A stretch of 64,000 nt of DNA, from contig CM060190.1 in NCBI GenBank assembly GCA_030549335.1, forward strand, positions 72,492,118 through 72,556,117, in the 5' to 3' direction. Shown one piece after another: positions 11,824-23,750 of this stretch (positions are counted from its first letter, which is position 1; each line of letters starts with the position of its first letter). The notes beneath the pieces are model-generated. The model saw only the letters and a program-made list of their open reading frames with translations, was not told the origin of the DNA and did not search any database. Position numbers and translations under genes: made by a program. The stretch comes from Pontederia crassipes. Its lineage: Eukaryota; Streptophyta; Magnoliopsida; Commelinales; Pontederiaceae.

Positions 11824-12276
11824 CACCTTCACGTGCTCATGAACTAGATGGCAAGCCATGCTCTTATTCTCTTGGGAGGAGAAATGTCTCAATCCTCTCA
11901 GAGGGAGATGAGCAATTCAGGAAGGGCAAACCTCACTTTTCCCCTTCTGAATTATCACACCAGGAGACAATTTTCAAAGTGCTAGAAATGTTAGCAACCA
12001 CATACCAAACTATTACCAATGAGGCGGACTTAGAAGATGAGCAGATAGAAGTCAAGCTCTTACTATTAATACGTATCAATGGAAGCCAAAATAAATAGGA
12101 AGTCGACACAATGCTACTTACCACCATGTGCTCTTCATCAAACAAGAAGTCTCTGCTTAAACCTAAAAAGGCTAAGAATAATGCATCATCCCCTAGAAGT
12201 ATTGTGACAAACTTTATCGCATGGAGGATATATCTCCCAGCAAGGACTTCGATTGCCTTATGGAAAAGTGTGTAAC
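11824..12276 (+). pseudogene. Decayed L1 LINE, 5' portion (pre-ORF2)
   Basis: The DNA directly left of the copia insertion joins in sense to the L1 endonuclease-like sequence right of it: the 5-bp duplication AAGAC flanks the copia at both sides. The segment contains broken open stretches rich in Ser/Lys (SSSNKKSLLKPKKAKN-like near 12130-12180). I infer that it is the 5' part of the same LINE; it has no diagnostic domain of its own. Confidence 0.4.
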
Positions 12277-12281
12277 AAGAC

Positions 12282-12656
12282 TGTTGATGTGCCTTGAATT
12301 ATGTACCATGTTTCCAAAATTATGAAAGAAAAAAAATGAAAAAGGAGGAAAAATGAGAATTTGTGGCGGAAGCGGAGGACTTGGGCCGTTAGGGGGGTGC
12401 GGGGGCCCAAGCCCGTAGCCCGTCACTGATTCCCGCGGTATGGACCTTTATATATGATGGTTAGGGTTTTATATGATATACATTTTCTCTTTTGGCTCAT
12501 AGTGAAAATTTTTGACGGCGACCTCCTTTGCCCGTGGACGTTTCTCTCTTGTTCACATTGATCAAGAGAGTTTTACCACGTTAAATCTATGTATTCATCT
12601 TCTCTTTCTTTCGTTGTTTTGATTATTCATCGATTCTCGGTGTTCTATTTGCAACA
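12282..12656 (+). repeat. 5' LTR of the copia element
   Basis: It is 375 bp, TGTTGATG to GCAACA, directly followed by the primer-binding site. A TATA-like TTTATATATGATGG occurs near 12448 and probably marks the U3 promoter. Confidence 0.85.
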
Positions 12657-12690
12657 AACTGGTATCAGAGCCGAGTTTCTTTCCGCGAAG

Positions 12691-15600
12691 ATGACTACAA
12701 CGAAGTTCGACATCGAGAAGTTCGACGGAAACACAAATTTCAGTTTGTGGCAGGTTCGGATGCACGCTATCCTGGTTCAGAATGAGTTGAAGAAGGCGTT
12801 GTCGGGTCAAAAGCCTGACGCCATGGAGGCGTCCGCCTAGGAGAATCTCGACGAGAAGGCCATGTCTGTGATTCAGTTGTGCCTGACGAACGATGTTCTT
12901 CAGGAAGATCTCGCAGAGAAGACGACGGCCGGTCTTTGGACGAAGTTGGAAACTATGTATCCGACGAAAACCCTAGCGAATCGACTTGTGTTGAAGCAGC
13001 GGCTGTACACCTTTCGTATGGCCGAAGGTACGTCGATCAAATCACATATCAGTGAGTTCATTGCCCTAATCAATGATTTGAAGAACGTAGTTGTAAAGAT
13101 TGATGATGAAGATCAGACCCTATTACTTCTTTGTTCTCTGCCATCTTCATATAAAACCTTTAAGGAGACGATGATCTACGATAGGGACAAACTCACGTTT
13201 GAAGATGTTAAGGGCAGACTGTTGAGCAAAGAAGAGTTGGATAATGAATTGGGATCAAGCAACAAATCTGATGATCAAGCCTCAGGTCTGATCGCAAGAG
13301 GCAGACATCAGACGAGAAATCAAAATCAAAATAGATCTAGATCCAAGTCGAAGAACAGAGATAAAGTCTGCAATTATTGCAAGAAAAAGGGTCATATCAA
13401 ATCAGAGTGTTACAAATTACAGAATAAGAATAAAATGATTAACGATGACAACGAGAAAGGAAATCAGAAAGCTGAAGTTGCAGATGCCGGTGTAGCAGAA
13501 AGTGAGAATGAAGATGTTCTGTTGGTAACGGCATCAAACAAATCCAGATCATCAAGTGAACGGATTCTCGATTCTGGATGCTCATACCATATGTGTCCCA
13601 ATCGAAATTGGTTCTCCACGTACAAATCTGTTGAAGGTGGAGTCATTCTTATGAGCAACAATGCTGCCTGTAAGACTGTTGGTATTGGGTCCATCCAGAT
13701 TAAGATGCATGATGAGATTATTAGGATATTATCAGAAGTCAGACATGTTCCTGATCTGAAGAAGAATCTTATCTCTCTCGGTGTCTTAGACTCAAATGGT
13801 TGCAAAGTTGTTATTGAGTCTAATGGAATGAACATTTTTCGTGGTGCCATTGTGTTGATGAAAGGCCTCAAAATCGGTAGTTTGTATGTTCTCCAAGGTT
13901 CGATGGTGATAGGTTCAGCAGCAGTCTCATCTACCTCAGAGAAAGATTGCACAAAGTTATGGCACATGCGATTGTGTCATATGAGTGAGAAGGACATGCA
14001 AGTTCTCAGTAACAGAGGTCTTCTTCCTGGTGCAAAAGTTGGAAAGTTAGAGCTGTGTGAGCATTATATCTTCGAAAAGCAGAAGAGAGTTAGTTTCGAC
14101 TCAGCCATTCATAAGACGAAGGGAACCCTTGATTACATCCATTCAGATTTATGGGGTCCTTCTCAGGTTCCTTCGAAAGGAGGAAATAGGTATTTGCTGA
14201 CATTTATTGATGATTTCTCTAGAAAAGTTTGGGTCTATTTTCTAAAGCATAAAGATGATGTATTTGAAACATTCAAGTCATGGAAGACTTTGCTAGAGAA
14301 GCAATATGAAAAAGTTGTGAAGAGGCTGTTGACTGATAATGGACTAGAATTCTGTAATTCTAAGTTCAATGAATTATGTGACAAAGAAGATATTGCAAGG
14401 CATCACACAGTTGTGAGAACTCCACAACAGAATGGAGTCGCAGAAAGAATGGACAGAACTCTACTAGAAAGAGCACGATGTATGCTGTCAAATGCAGGAC
14501 TTGGCAAGGAGTTTTGGGCAGAGGCAGTTAACCTGGCATGTCACTTAGTGAATCGGTCTCCTCATCGATCCTTAGACTTAAAAATTCCTGAAGAAGTGTG
14601 GTCAGGTAATTCTCCTAATTACTCACATTTAAGAGTTTTCGGTTGTCCTGCATATGCACATGTTAATGATGGAAAGCTTGAACCTAGAGCTAGGAAGTGC
14701 ATATTTCTTGGTTATAAATCTGGTGTTAAAGGTTATAGATTATGGTGTCCTGAAATCAAAAAATTTATTATCAGTAGAGATGTTACTTTTGATGAATCTG
14801 TGATGCTTCAAAAGATTTGTCTATTATTGGTGATACAGAAAAGCAGAAAACTTTGGAGAAGGTGGAGTTAGAACTGTCAAATTCTTCTGATGAAAAGAAT
14901 GATACTCCTGATGCTCGTGATAGACCGAGGAAAGAAATAAAAATACCTCAAAGACTCGGATTTGAAGAACTGGTCGCTTATGCATTAAGTGTTACTGAAG
15001 ATATTGGGTTACCTGATCCTTCCTCCTATTTTGAAGCTATTCGAAGTCCTGATTGTAATAAGTGGTTAATAGCAATGCAGGAGGAGATAGAATCTCTACA
15101 GAAGAATGACACTTGGGATCTTGTAAAACAACTCGTGAATAAAAAGATTGTTGGCTGCAAATGGGTGTTCAAGAAGAAAGAAGGAATCAATAATGAAGAG
15201 ACAAAGTACAAAGCAAGATTGATTGCAAAAGGGTACAGTTAAGTGGAAGGTGTTGATTTTCATGATGTGTTCTCTCTAATTGTGAAACATACTTCTATTC
15301 GTAATTTATTTGCTATTGTTGCTTTGCAGAATCTTGAAATTGAACAACTAGATGTTAAGACTGCATTCTTACATGGTGATTTAGAAGAAGATATATATAT
15401 GGAGCAGCCAGAGGGTTTTCATGTTGAAGGTAGAGAAGATCAAGTTTGCCTTCTGAAGAAGTCCTTGTATGGACTTAAATAATCCCCTCGGTAGTGGTAT
15501 AAAATGTTTGATTCATTCATGTTGAGTATTGGTTTTGCTAGAAGCAAATATGATAGTTGTGTTTATTTGAATCAACTTGCCGATAGTTCATTCATCTATT

Positions 15601-16578
15601 TGTTGCTCTATGTTGATGATATGTTAATTGCAGCGAAAGATATATATGAAATTAATATTTTGAAAAATAAGTTAAGTTCTGAATTTGAGATGAAGGATCT
15701 TGGAGCAACAAAGAAAATTTTGGAATGGAAATTTCTAGAGATAGAAGTTCAGGAAGACTATTTCTGTCTCAGCAAAAATATATTGAAAAAGTCTTGGAGC
15801 GTTTTGGAATGCAGAATGCTAAGGCTGTCAGTACACCGATTGCAGCACACTTTAAACTCTCAGCTTCATGTTCACCTCAATCTGATGAAGACAAAAGGTA
15901 TATGTCAAAAGTTCCTTACTGTAGTGCAGTTGGTAGCATTATGATGCAATGGTTTGCACTCGTCCAGATATATCTCATGCTGCCAGTGTTGTTAGTAGAT
16001 ATATGTCTAATCCAGGAAAGAAGCACTGGGAAGCTGTTAAGTTGATACTGAGATATTTAAGAGGTACTTCTGATGTATGCTTGGAATTTGGTAGAAATTT
16101 AGCTGGACTGGTTGGCTATGTTGATTCAGATTTTGCAGGAGATCTTGATAGAAGAAAGTCCCTAACTGGTTATGTCTTTACTATTACTGATTGTGTTGTG
16201 AGTTGGAAAGTTATTTTGCAGGATACAGTAGTATTATCCACTACTGAAGCTGAATACATGACCATCACTGAAGCTGTGAAAGAAGCTATCTGGTTGAGAG
16301 GATTAGTTGGAGAGCTCACTATGAAAGAGGAAGCTACTGTCATATATTGTGATAGTCAGAGTGCAATACATCTTACAAAAGATCAAATGCATCATGAAAG
16401 AATAAAACATATAGATGTGATATATCATTTTGTTCGAGATATTGTGGAAAAGCAAGATGTTCAAGTTCAGAAGATTAGCACACATGACAATCCAGCAGAT
16501 ATGATGACAAAGAGCTTATCTGTTGTCAAGTTCAACTATTGTTCAGACTTGACGAGCATTACGCAAAGATCAAGCTAG
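12691..16578 (+). pseudogene. Copia gag-pol polyprotein, degenerate
   Basis: The start MTTTKFDIEKF is at 12691. Domains in order: gag (about 12.7-13.3 kb); CCHC knuckle (CNYCKKKGHIKSEC, near 13370); aspartic protease (LDSGCSYHM, near 13570); GAG-pre-integrase (KLWHMRLCHMS, near 13955); integrase core (HSDLWGP; TDNGLEF; AERMDRTL); reverse transcriptase (KWVFKKKEG, FLHGDL, YVDDMLIAA near 15610); RNase H (STTEAEYMT near 16240). Lesions visible: TAG at 12838 between gag segments in the same frame, a 7-base deletion near 14808 relative to the second copy, TAA at 15240, TAA at 15480, TAG at 15496, and frameshifts near 15725-15950. Close to the TNT1-94/Tork lineage by motif wording; not expected to be translated as a full polyprotein. 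Confidence 0.85.
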
Positions 16579-16663
16579 ACCCTCGTGGGCCATTCGGCAA
16601 AGGAGAGCATGTTGAGCATTTTATTTTTGAGTGTTTTGTGAAATTAAAGTCAAGGTGGAGATT

Positions 16664-16772
16664 TGTTGATGTGCTTTGAATTATGTACCCTGTTCTCAAA
16701 ATTATGAAAGAAAAAAAAATGAAAAAGAAGGAAAAATGAGAATCTGTGGCGGAAGCGGAGGGCTTGGGCCGT
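16664..16772 (+). repeat. 3' LTR, first segment (interrupted)
   Basis: It matches 12282-12389 of the 5' LTR closely, then stops abruptly at GGGCCGT and jumps into integrase sequence. Confidence 0.85.
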
Positions 16773-17929
16773 ATGAGTGAGAAGAGCATGCAAGTTCTCA
16801 GTAACAGAGGTCTTCTTCCTGGTGCAAAAGTTGGAAAGTTAGAGCTGTGTGAGCATTGTATCTTCGGAAAGCAGAAGAGAGTTAGTTTCGGCTCAGCCAT
16901 TCATAAGACGAAGGGAACCCTTGATTACATCCATTCAGATTTATGGGGTCCTTCTCAGGTTCCTTCGAAAGGAGGAAATAGGTATTTGCTGACATTTATT
17001 GATGATTTTTTTAGAAAAGTTTGGGTCTATTTTCTAAAGTATAAAGATGATGTATTCGAAACATTCAAGTCATGGAAGACTTTGCTAGAGAAGCAATCTG
17101 AAAATGTTGTGAAGAGGCTGAGGACTAATAATGAACTAGAATTCTATAATTCTAAGTTCAATGAATTCTGTGACAAAGAAGGTATTGCAAGGCATCACAC
17201 AGTTGTGAGAACTTTACAACAGAATGGAGTCGCAGAAAGAATGAACATAACTCTACTAGAAAGAGCACGATGTATGCTGTCAAATGCAGGACTTGGCAAG
17301 GAGTTTTGGGCAGAGGCTGTTAACCTGACATGTCACTTAGTGAATCGGTCTCCTCATCGATCCTTAGACTTAAAAATTCCTGAAGAAGTGTGGTCAGGTA
17401 ATTCTCCTAATTACTCACATTTAAGAGTTTTCGGTTGTCCTGCATATGCACATGTTAATGATGGAAAGCTTGAACCTAGAGCTAGGAAGTGCATATTTCT
17501 TGATTATAAATCTGATGTTAAATGTTATAGATTATGGTGTCCTGAAATCAAGAAATTTATTATTAGTAAAGATGTTACTTTTGATGAATCTGTGATGCTT
17601 CACTCGAGAAAAGATTTGTCTATTATTGATGATACAGAAAAGCAGAAAACTTTGGAGAAGGTGTAGTTAGAACTGTCAAATTTTTCTGATGAAAAGAATG
17701 ATACTCCTTATGCTCCTGAAGTTTATACATCACCTCAAGTTCAGCAGCAATACATGTTAGCTCGTGATAAACCGAGGAGAAAAATAAAAGCACCTCAAAG
17801 TCTCGGATTTGAAGAACTGGTCGCTTATGCATTAAGTGTTATTGAAGATATTGAGTTACCTGATCCTTCCTCCTATTTTGAAGTTATTCGAAGTATATTT
17901 TCTATGATGTACATTTATATATGACCTTT
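16773..17929 (+). pseudogene. Extra copia integrase segment embedded in the 3' LTR
   Basis: It is nearly identical to 13981-15046 of the same element (MSEK-MQVLSNRGLLPG through the integrase core to the RT-linker SSYFE). It is not a simple copy: it keeps the 7 bases deleted near 14808, and a stretch encoding PEVYTSPQVQQQ that the first copy lacks. It has its own changes (TAG at 17664, substitutions such as NNELEF for DNGLEF). So it came from a sister element. The right junction lies between 17893 and 17930. About 49 bp of LTR (equivalent to 12390-12438) is missing at the site. Confidence 0.8.
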
Positions 17930-18136
17930 ATATATGAGGGTTAGGATTTTATATGATGTACATTTTTTCTTTTGGCTCATAGTGAAAATTTTTGGCGGCG
18001 GTCTCCTTTGCCCGTGGACGTTTCTCTCTTGTTCACATTGATTAAGATAATTTTATCACGTTAAATCTCTGTGTTCATCTTCTCTTTCTTTCGTTGTTTT
18101 GATTATTCACCGATTCTCGATGTTCTATTCACAACA
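17930..18136 (+). repeat. 3' LTR, second segment
   Basis: It matches 12440-12656 of the 5' LTR (GACCTTTATATATGA to the CACAACA end), followed by the TSD AAGAC. Confidence 0.85.
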
Positions 18137-18141
18137 AAGAC

Positions 18142-20575
18142 ACACCCAGTCATGTAGATGAAAGTCCTCCTTTGGAACTATCGCGGGGTATAGAAGCAAA
18201 GTCCATGACCGCCTCCAAACCTACTTCAAAAGTGTTCATCAGACATCATGATTTTAATGGAATCCCATAGTACTAGTGATAAAGTAATATAAGGTGCTAA
18301 AATGTTTAGGAAGAGACGAGCATGGATGTTCCTGATGGGATTAGGAGCATCCAAAGGCATCATACTAGCATGGAGAGGATCCGATATTGGGGTAACTTTG
18401 ATATTTAACTCACCATAAGTTTTGCATGTTGTGATCTCAGTACATAAGTTTACTTTTCTTATTTTGGCAATGTATGCAAGTACTGAACATTCATCGTGCA
18501 TTGCCTTATAGAAAAACCATAACAATATTCTCACTGATGGCATCCCCTAGATTCTGCTAGGTGAATGAACACTATCCTAACATCCCATAATAGAAAAAAG
18601 GAGGTTCCCCTTTTAGACCAACCAAATCAATCAAATTACTTGCAAATATGACTTTTAACCAAGGACTAATAAATATTCATCCCACAAGTCTATCGTTTAC
18701 CTGATGTAACAACTGAAAGGGTTTGACCAAGATCCTCTATCACCTCAATAAGATTTTGGTAAACCAATTCTAGATCGCCTAATTTCCAAGACTAGAAAGA
18801 TTAGGTTGGGACCATGCCCCTCGTTTGTTTGATACCAACAAAGGAAATAAGCATAAGCCTTACTCTTTTAAATATGAAGACTTCTGATTTGAATATCGCT
18901 AACCTAAATTAATAGTGAAGAAGGAGTGGGAGAAACTTTCCTTAGTACTCCTTGAATAATAGGTCCTAAAATTCATTAGGAAAAGAACTTTTTCATGGAA
19001 TCACTAAGTTACAGAACAAGGTTGAAAAGGTAAAATTAGAAATTCAATCACTATAATGTTAAGAAAGGTTATTAAAACTAAGTTTTCTAGACTTAGATCC
19101 AAGTATAATTTGCATGAAGTCCTCCTAAGATTAGTTAAAATTGTGGAGCAAGTCTATGGTCAAGTGGCTATCGAGATGAAAATATTATAATTTTCCATCT
19201 TAGTACCATGATAAGACAAATAAGTAACATGATCAAAAGTATATAGGACTCCTAGGAAATTCTTTTACCAAGGAAAACAAAAAAAAGGAACTTTGTTTCA
19301 CATTATAAAAATCTTTCAGAAACTAATCATTCACCTACCCCCAATCTCAATTGTGGACCTCCACTATCCACAATTGACCCTTAATGTGATTATAGCCTTA
19401 CTATTACTGTCGCTATCTAGGAGGTTAAATGTTTGCATTTGGAACATGCTTCCTAACAAGGCACCAGATCTAAATGATTTCACCTTAGAATTTTATAAAA
19501 ATTATTAGGATATTGTGGGCAATAGTTACGGAGGAAATCATTTTCTTTTTTTAGGCATAAAACCTACCATATGGGTGGTCAAATACCTCTCTAGTCTTTA
19601 GCCCCAAGAAAGTCAAATTGTGTTATTGACTATAAGCCCATTCACTATAGAGTACTAGTCAAAATAATAGCAAAAATGTTGAAGTTGATTCTGAACACAG
19701 TATTGACCCTACTCAATCAATCAACCTATATGACTAATAGGTCAATTCAAACTAATAGTATGATATTGCAAGAAATAGCACACTCTATGAAATATAGTAG
19801 AACCAAACTCATATTGGCCAAAATTAATATAGGAACATACTTTGATAGGGTCTCTTGGAACACCATTTTCAATGTCTTAGCTTAATGAAGTATCATCCCA
19901 TATTCATTAGGTGGATCAAAATTTGCATAACTTCACCTATTTACACATGTTGTATAAATAGTCTTCCAACAGTCAGAGAAACATCATACAAGGTGACTCA
20001 ATTTCACTATACCTATCCATCTTAATTTCACAATTTTTTTAATCCCTTATGAGGGAGGCAGAATCCCCGAAACTTATCATGATCTTTCATCAAAATAATT
20101 TCACATTTACACTTTAGTTTTTTATGGATGACATGTTCATCAATTTCGCAGATTCCCAAATGTAGGAAAATCAAAACAATACTAGATGTGAACTCCTTAC
20201 AAGTGAGAATGTCAATCATTCAAAATTTGAAATATACTTGCCTCCAAAATTTGATACACAAAGGAAGGAAAAAAAAATTAAATCTATCCTGAATTTCATA
20301 TGATCTTTTCCTTTCACCTATTTAGGCACACTACATATCATAAATTTCTCAAAAGCAAGCAACAAAACTCAATCTATGAGAAATTTGAGATCAAACTTAG
20401 TGGTTGGAAAATGTAAACTCCTCGCAACCTATCCTGAATTTCATATGATCTTTTCCTTTCACCTATTTAGGCACACTACATATCATAAATTTCTCAAAAG
20501 CAAGCCACAAAACTCAATCTATGAGAAATTTGAGATCAAAATTAGTGGTTGGAAAATGTAAACTCCTCGCAACCT
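18142..20575 (+). pseudogene. Decayed L1-type LINE ORF2 (endonuclease and reverse transcriptase)
   Basis: With frameshifts allowed, the + strand gives an endonuclease/phosphatase-like start (LLWNYRG, IMILMES, FRKRRAWMF, GIILAW near 18160-18375). Later it gives an RT-like stretch: LPNKAPDLNDFTLEFYKNY near 19450-19508 (L1 proteins have KAPGPDGF..EFYK at this place), then ILQEIAHSM and FDRVSWNTIF near 19765-19870. The last part (YLGT-like, SGWKM at about 20310-20560) fits the region after the RT core and is tandemly duplicated. Many stops and indels are present. The 3' part is probably the fragment at 25100-25860. Confidence 0.6.
20284..20575 (+). repeat. 145-bp tandem duplication in the LINE
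   Basis: Two head-to-tail units (20284-20430 and 20429-20575) start CTATCCTGAATTTCATATGA and end CTCGCAACCT, with only about two differences. The low divergence suggests a recent duplication in an old element. Confidence 0.85.
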
Positions 20576-21028
20576 AAGAAGATTGTAGGATCACAAGGCA
20601 CCAACAAGGGAGGGTGAATTGGTATTAAAACAAAAATATTGATTTTTCAAAAATTGTTGCGAAAGTTTAAAATCGATTCGTTAAACTTTAAACCGACACA
20701 AGAGTAATCAAGTCACATGCATAATAGAGTAGGAAGGAGAAAGAATGATAAAGACAAACATAAGATGCACGATGGTTTATTGATAAGGTTCGGCCACACT
20801 TTGATTTATGTCTTCACTTCGACTTCTCGACTTCGAAACCGTGAGAGATTTCATTAACACCCTTCGCTCCAAATGAGGCAAGGAAGAAACTTTTTACAAT
20901 CCTTGACTTTTTTTCACTTCAATAGGTAAGGCACACCACTCCCACTTGGAAGCTTTCTCCCGTCTTTTCTTCGCTCAAAAGATAAGACATAATATCTTTC
21001 CACTCAGGAGCTATAAAACTATTATAAT
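20576..21028. other. Unassigned repeat, possibly LTR-derived
   Basis: It contains AGGCACCAACAAGGGAGGGT and GAATTGGTATTAAAAC (near 20598-20630), a phrase common at ends of some plant copia (SIRE-like) LTRs. Similar style continues to the right of the MITE at 21578 and beyond. No coding sequence was seen and the identity is unproven. Confidence 0.3.
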
Positions 21029-21036
21029 ATCACAAG

Positions 21037-21569
21037 TAGGGGTGCTCACGGGTCGGGTCCGGTGAACAAACCCGACCCGACCCGACCAAATTTGGTCGGG
21101 TCAGGTCGGGTCGAAGGGGATTGGGAGGCCGAATCCGAGCCAACCCGACCCGGTTCGGGTCGGGTCGGGTGGTCGAGTTACCCGACCACCCAATTTTCTT
21201 TTTTTTTTAATTTTTTCTTACTATTTTTATATTTTATTAAATATAAAAATATTATTTAATATTATTTTAAAATCATAAAATAAGTTTTATAATTGTTTAA
21301 TGTTATTTTTGCAATTTAAATATTTTATTTCAATTTTTAAAATTTTTTAAAATCAAATATAAGAATAAATTTGAATAAAAAAAGAAAAAAATTAAAATAA
21401 AAAATAAAAAAATTCGGGTTGGTTGGGTCGGGTCGGGTCGACTCGGGTTGAAAAAATCCAACCCGGGTTGGAAAAATCCAACCCGTACCCGACCCGACCC
21501 ATGGTCGGGTCGAGTTTGGGTCGGGTCCGGTTCGACCCGACCGCTTACCCGACCCGGTGAACACCCGTA
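21037..21569. mobile_element. hAT-type MITE with GGGTCGGGT arrays (copy b)
   Basis: The ends are TAGGGGTG and CACCCGTA, flanked by 8-bp duplications ATCACAAG (21029-21036) and ATAACAAG (21570-21577) with one mismatch, as expected for hAT. Both subterminal regions are packed with GGGTCGGGT/ACCCGACCC, and the middle is AT-rich. The open frames on both strands are made of this repeat (Pro/Thr/Arg/Gly-rich) and are not genes. Confidence 0.8.
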
Positions 21570-21577
21570 ATAACAAG

Positions 21578-23060
21578 AACACACCACAATCTATCTTTTA
21601 CAATTTGGAACCTCACATACGAGCAAGAGAGAAAAAAAATTGAAAGATTGCAACTTGGAGCTTAAATGGACTACATAAATGTTCTTCTCATTTTTTCTTA
21701 AGTTTTCTTCTTTCTTTCACCTTTGGGACCACTTTTATAGCTTTCTTAACTTCATTTAGTCGTTAGGACTTATTTTTCACTTTTTGGATCGAAATATGAT
21801 CGTTGTAGTACATTTTATGCGCTCACTGGCCAATCGTCCTACTCACTAATAGATTGCTCTACATAGCCATTAAAGAATATGCCTGTTATAGAATTCTGCA
21901 TACCAATTGAATGACCAATTGGCCGGTATTTCAACCGATGTCGTCTTGACATTTTGCTGACTTTAACCGGTGGATTTTCACATTTTCTAGGCTAGTTGAT
22001 CATTGCTTCGACCGACAGATTGATCACTTTGCACTATTTTGAACATAAAATTTTACACAATTATCTAAATGAGATGATTTTTAATCTATGAAAAGCTAAT
22101 AAAATTTCCTATAATTTTGAAAATTATTATTCTTCAAAATGTAATGAGATCATAGTCGAATATTAATTTAAAGCTTAGTACATAAAGTTGTCCATTTCAA
22201 ATTAAAGTTTTTAGATCTTCACTCTTTTATATATAACTTTTCATATGAGTATTCAAATGAGATGATATTTAATTATATAGAAAGATAATTTTATTATAAC
22301 TTTTATATAATCTTTTGATCTAAATTTCATGATAAAATATTGAAATATTAACTGCAAGTTTAACATAAAAAAATGTCAACTTCGAAATGAACTTTTCGAA
22401 CTTCACTTGTTTAAACTTAATTTTTTATATCGTTGTTCAAATGAGGTAATTCTTAATTCTCCAAAAAGATAATAGAATTGGTAAATTTTATATTCACTTC
22501 TTAATCCAAATCTCATTATAACATGAACAAATATTAATCGAAAGTTTAGTGCATGAAGCAACTCATTCTAATTTAAGTTTTTTAGGCGTTCTAAATATAG
22601 CTTTAATCTTTCGAAATTTATGTCATAAAAATATAATTATATAAGGCATAAGCACTTTGTTCCAACAAAGACCACCCTTTTCAAGTCTTAAGCAACATCC
22701 CAAATTACTCCATCAATTATACTTATCTTTCAAATGGAGCCATAGAAACTGTAGAAAAATATTTCAAAAACCTTCCTACGGTCTTCTGATGGCACCAAAG
22801 GAGGAACCCACTCAATCGTTTGGAACATTGTACAAATGCCATGACATCTCACTCAGTAAATAACACCCGAGAATCCCTCTCCCTTGGCTAGAAAGGTGGA
22901 GGAGGTGTTGAATGAAAAACAAGACCTTAAGGATTCAGCTGGTAACAAGTATGGATCTGTCCAGTTTTACTCCAACTCACTCAGTAACACTCCGGGGGCT
23001 AGATGATTATGTTAAATACATTGGAATATATCAAACTTGACGCTAAAAAAACATACTGAA
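21578..23060. other. Unassigned AT-rich DNA with decayed repeat
   Basis: There is no supported gene. Repeating phrases of the type TTCAAATGAG-GAT-TTTAAT (near 22065, 22255, 22437) suggest an old LTR or tandem structure. A short open stretch at 22657-22863 has no recognisable domain and is left uncalled. Confidence 0.35.
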
Positions 23061-23722
23061 TGTTAGGATTTTTTTGCACGAGAGAAATTACGCATCGCGA
23101 GAAAACTCGAAAAATTTAAGGCGACGCAAAATTGTATTAGATGGAAGAAACAGAAGAAGATTACAAGATCAGATGATCCAGAATTGCCCAGGATGGTCTT
23201 ACAAGCCTTGATTACAAGTTCTTTTATAGGGCCTTGGAGAAACAAACTCCTACTCTAACTTAAGGACCTAATCCTACTAGGCATGTAAGCCCATTCTCTA
23301 GAAAAAACCTCATTGGAGTAGGAGTATAAATCTGACCTCCTGAAGACCCTTGAAGATCTCGGCCAACTTGAATTTCTCCCTAAAATTAAATTGGGCCGGG
23401 CGCCCACCTGACGCCCAACACGCGCGCGCCTTGGCTGTCCAGTCCGAGTTGGGACTTCTCCAGGCGCCCCTGCTGTCTTCAAGTCTTCCTCCACGTCCAG
23501 ACTCCATCTTCAAGTGCTCTTCGGTCCAGAAGGGAGCTCGGTCCTCCAAGAATCCGTCACGTCCTTCTCGACATCGGAAACTGGCCGACTCCTATTTCTA
23601 CTAGGAGTAAGAATCCTTCCGACCTTGCACTTCTCGTCCAAGCATCTCTCGAAGTCTCCCTATTACTTCTTTGGATCCAAACAGATTTCCAGTTAAAGTA
23701 GGATTCAAGGCATTATTTAACA
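23061..23722 (-). repeat. 3' LTR of the minus-strand copia element
   Basis: It is 662 bp. On the minus strand it reads TGTTAAATAATG to AATCCTAACA. It is closely similar to 24454-25099 with several indels, including one at the GGCGCCCACC stretch near 23400. Confidence 0.85.
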
Positions 23723-23750
23723 AATCTCCACCTTGAATTGAATCCTACAA

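Larger units (their letters stand above)
12282..18136 (+). mobile_element. Ty1/copia element (Tork/TNT1-like) with a chimeric 3' LTR
   Basis: The outer ends TGTTGATG (12282) and CAACA (18136) are flanked by the exact 5-bp duplication AAGAC (12277-12281 and 18137-18141), so the whole 5.86 kb was inserted as one unit or modified in place later. The order is 5' LTR, tRNA-iMet primer site (TGGTATCAGAGCC at 12660), gag-pol, polypurine tract (AAGGTGGAGATT near 16652), first part of the 3' LTR, an extra integrase/RT-linker segment, then the rest of the 3' LTR. The host sequence is an older L1 LINE. The element carries several stops and one 7-base deletion, so it is non-autonomous now. Confidence 0.85.

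Noticed and set aside
13464-13967. 167-codon minus-strand frame
   Set aside because: It is a shadow of the copia gag-pol frame on the + strand, which has clear domains.
21062-21587. Pro/Thr/Arg/Gly-rich open frames on both strands
   Set aside because: They are translations of the GGGTCGGGT arrays of a hAT-type MITE.
22657-22863. 68-codon open frame
   Set aside because: No recognisable domain, no similarity to nearby elements, and no gene-like context.
23255-23604. Overlapping frames on both strands in the minus-strand copia LTR
   Set aside because: The same frames recur with indels in the partner LTR (24663-25176). LTR sequence is not expected to code, and no domain was seen.
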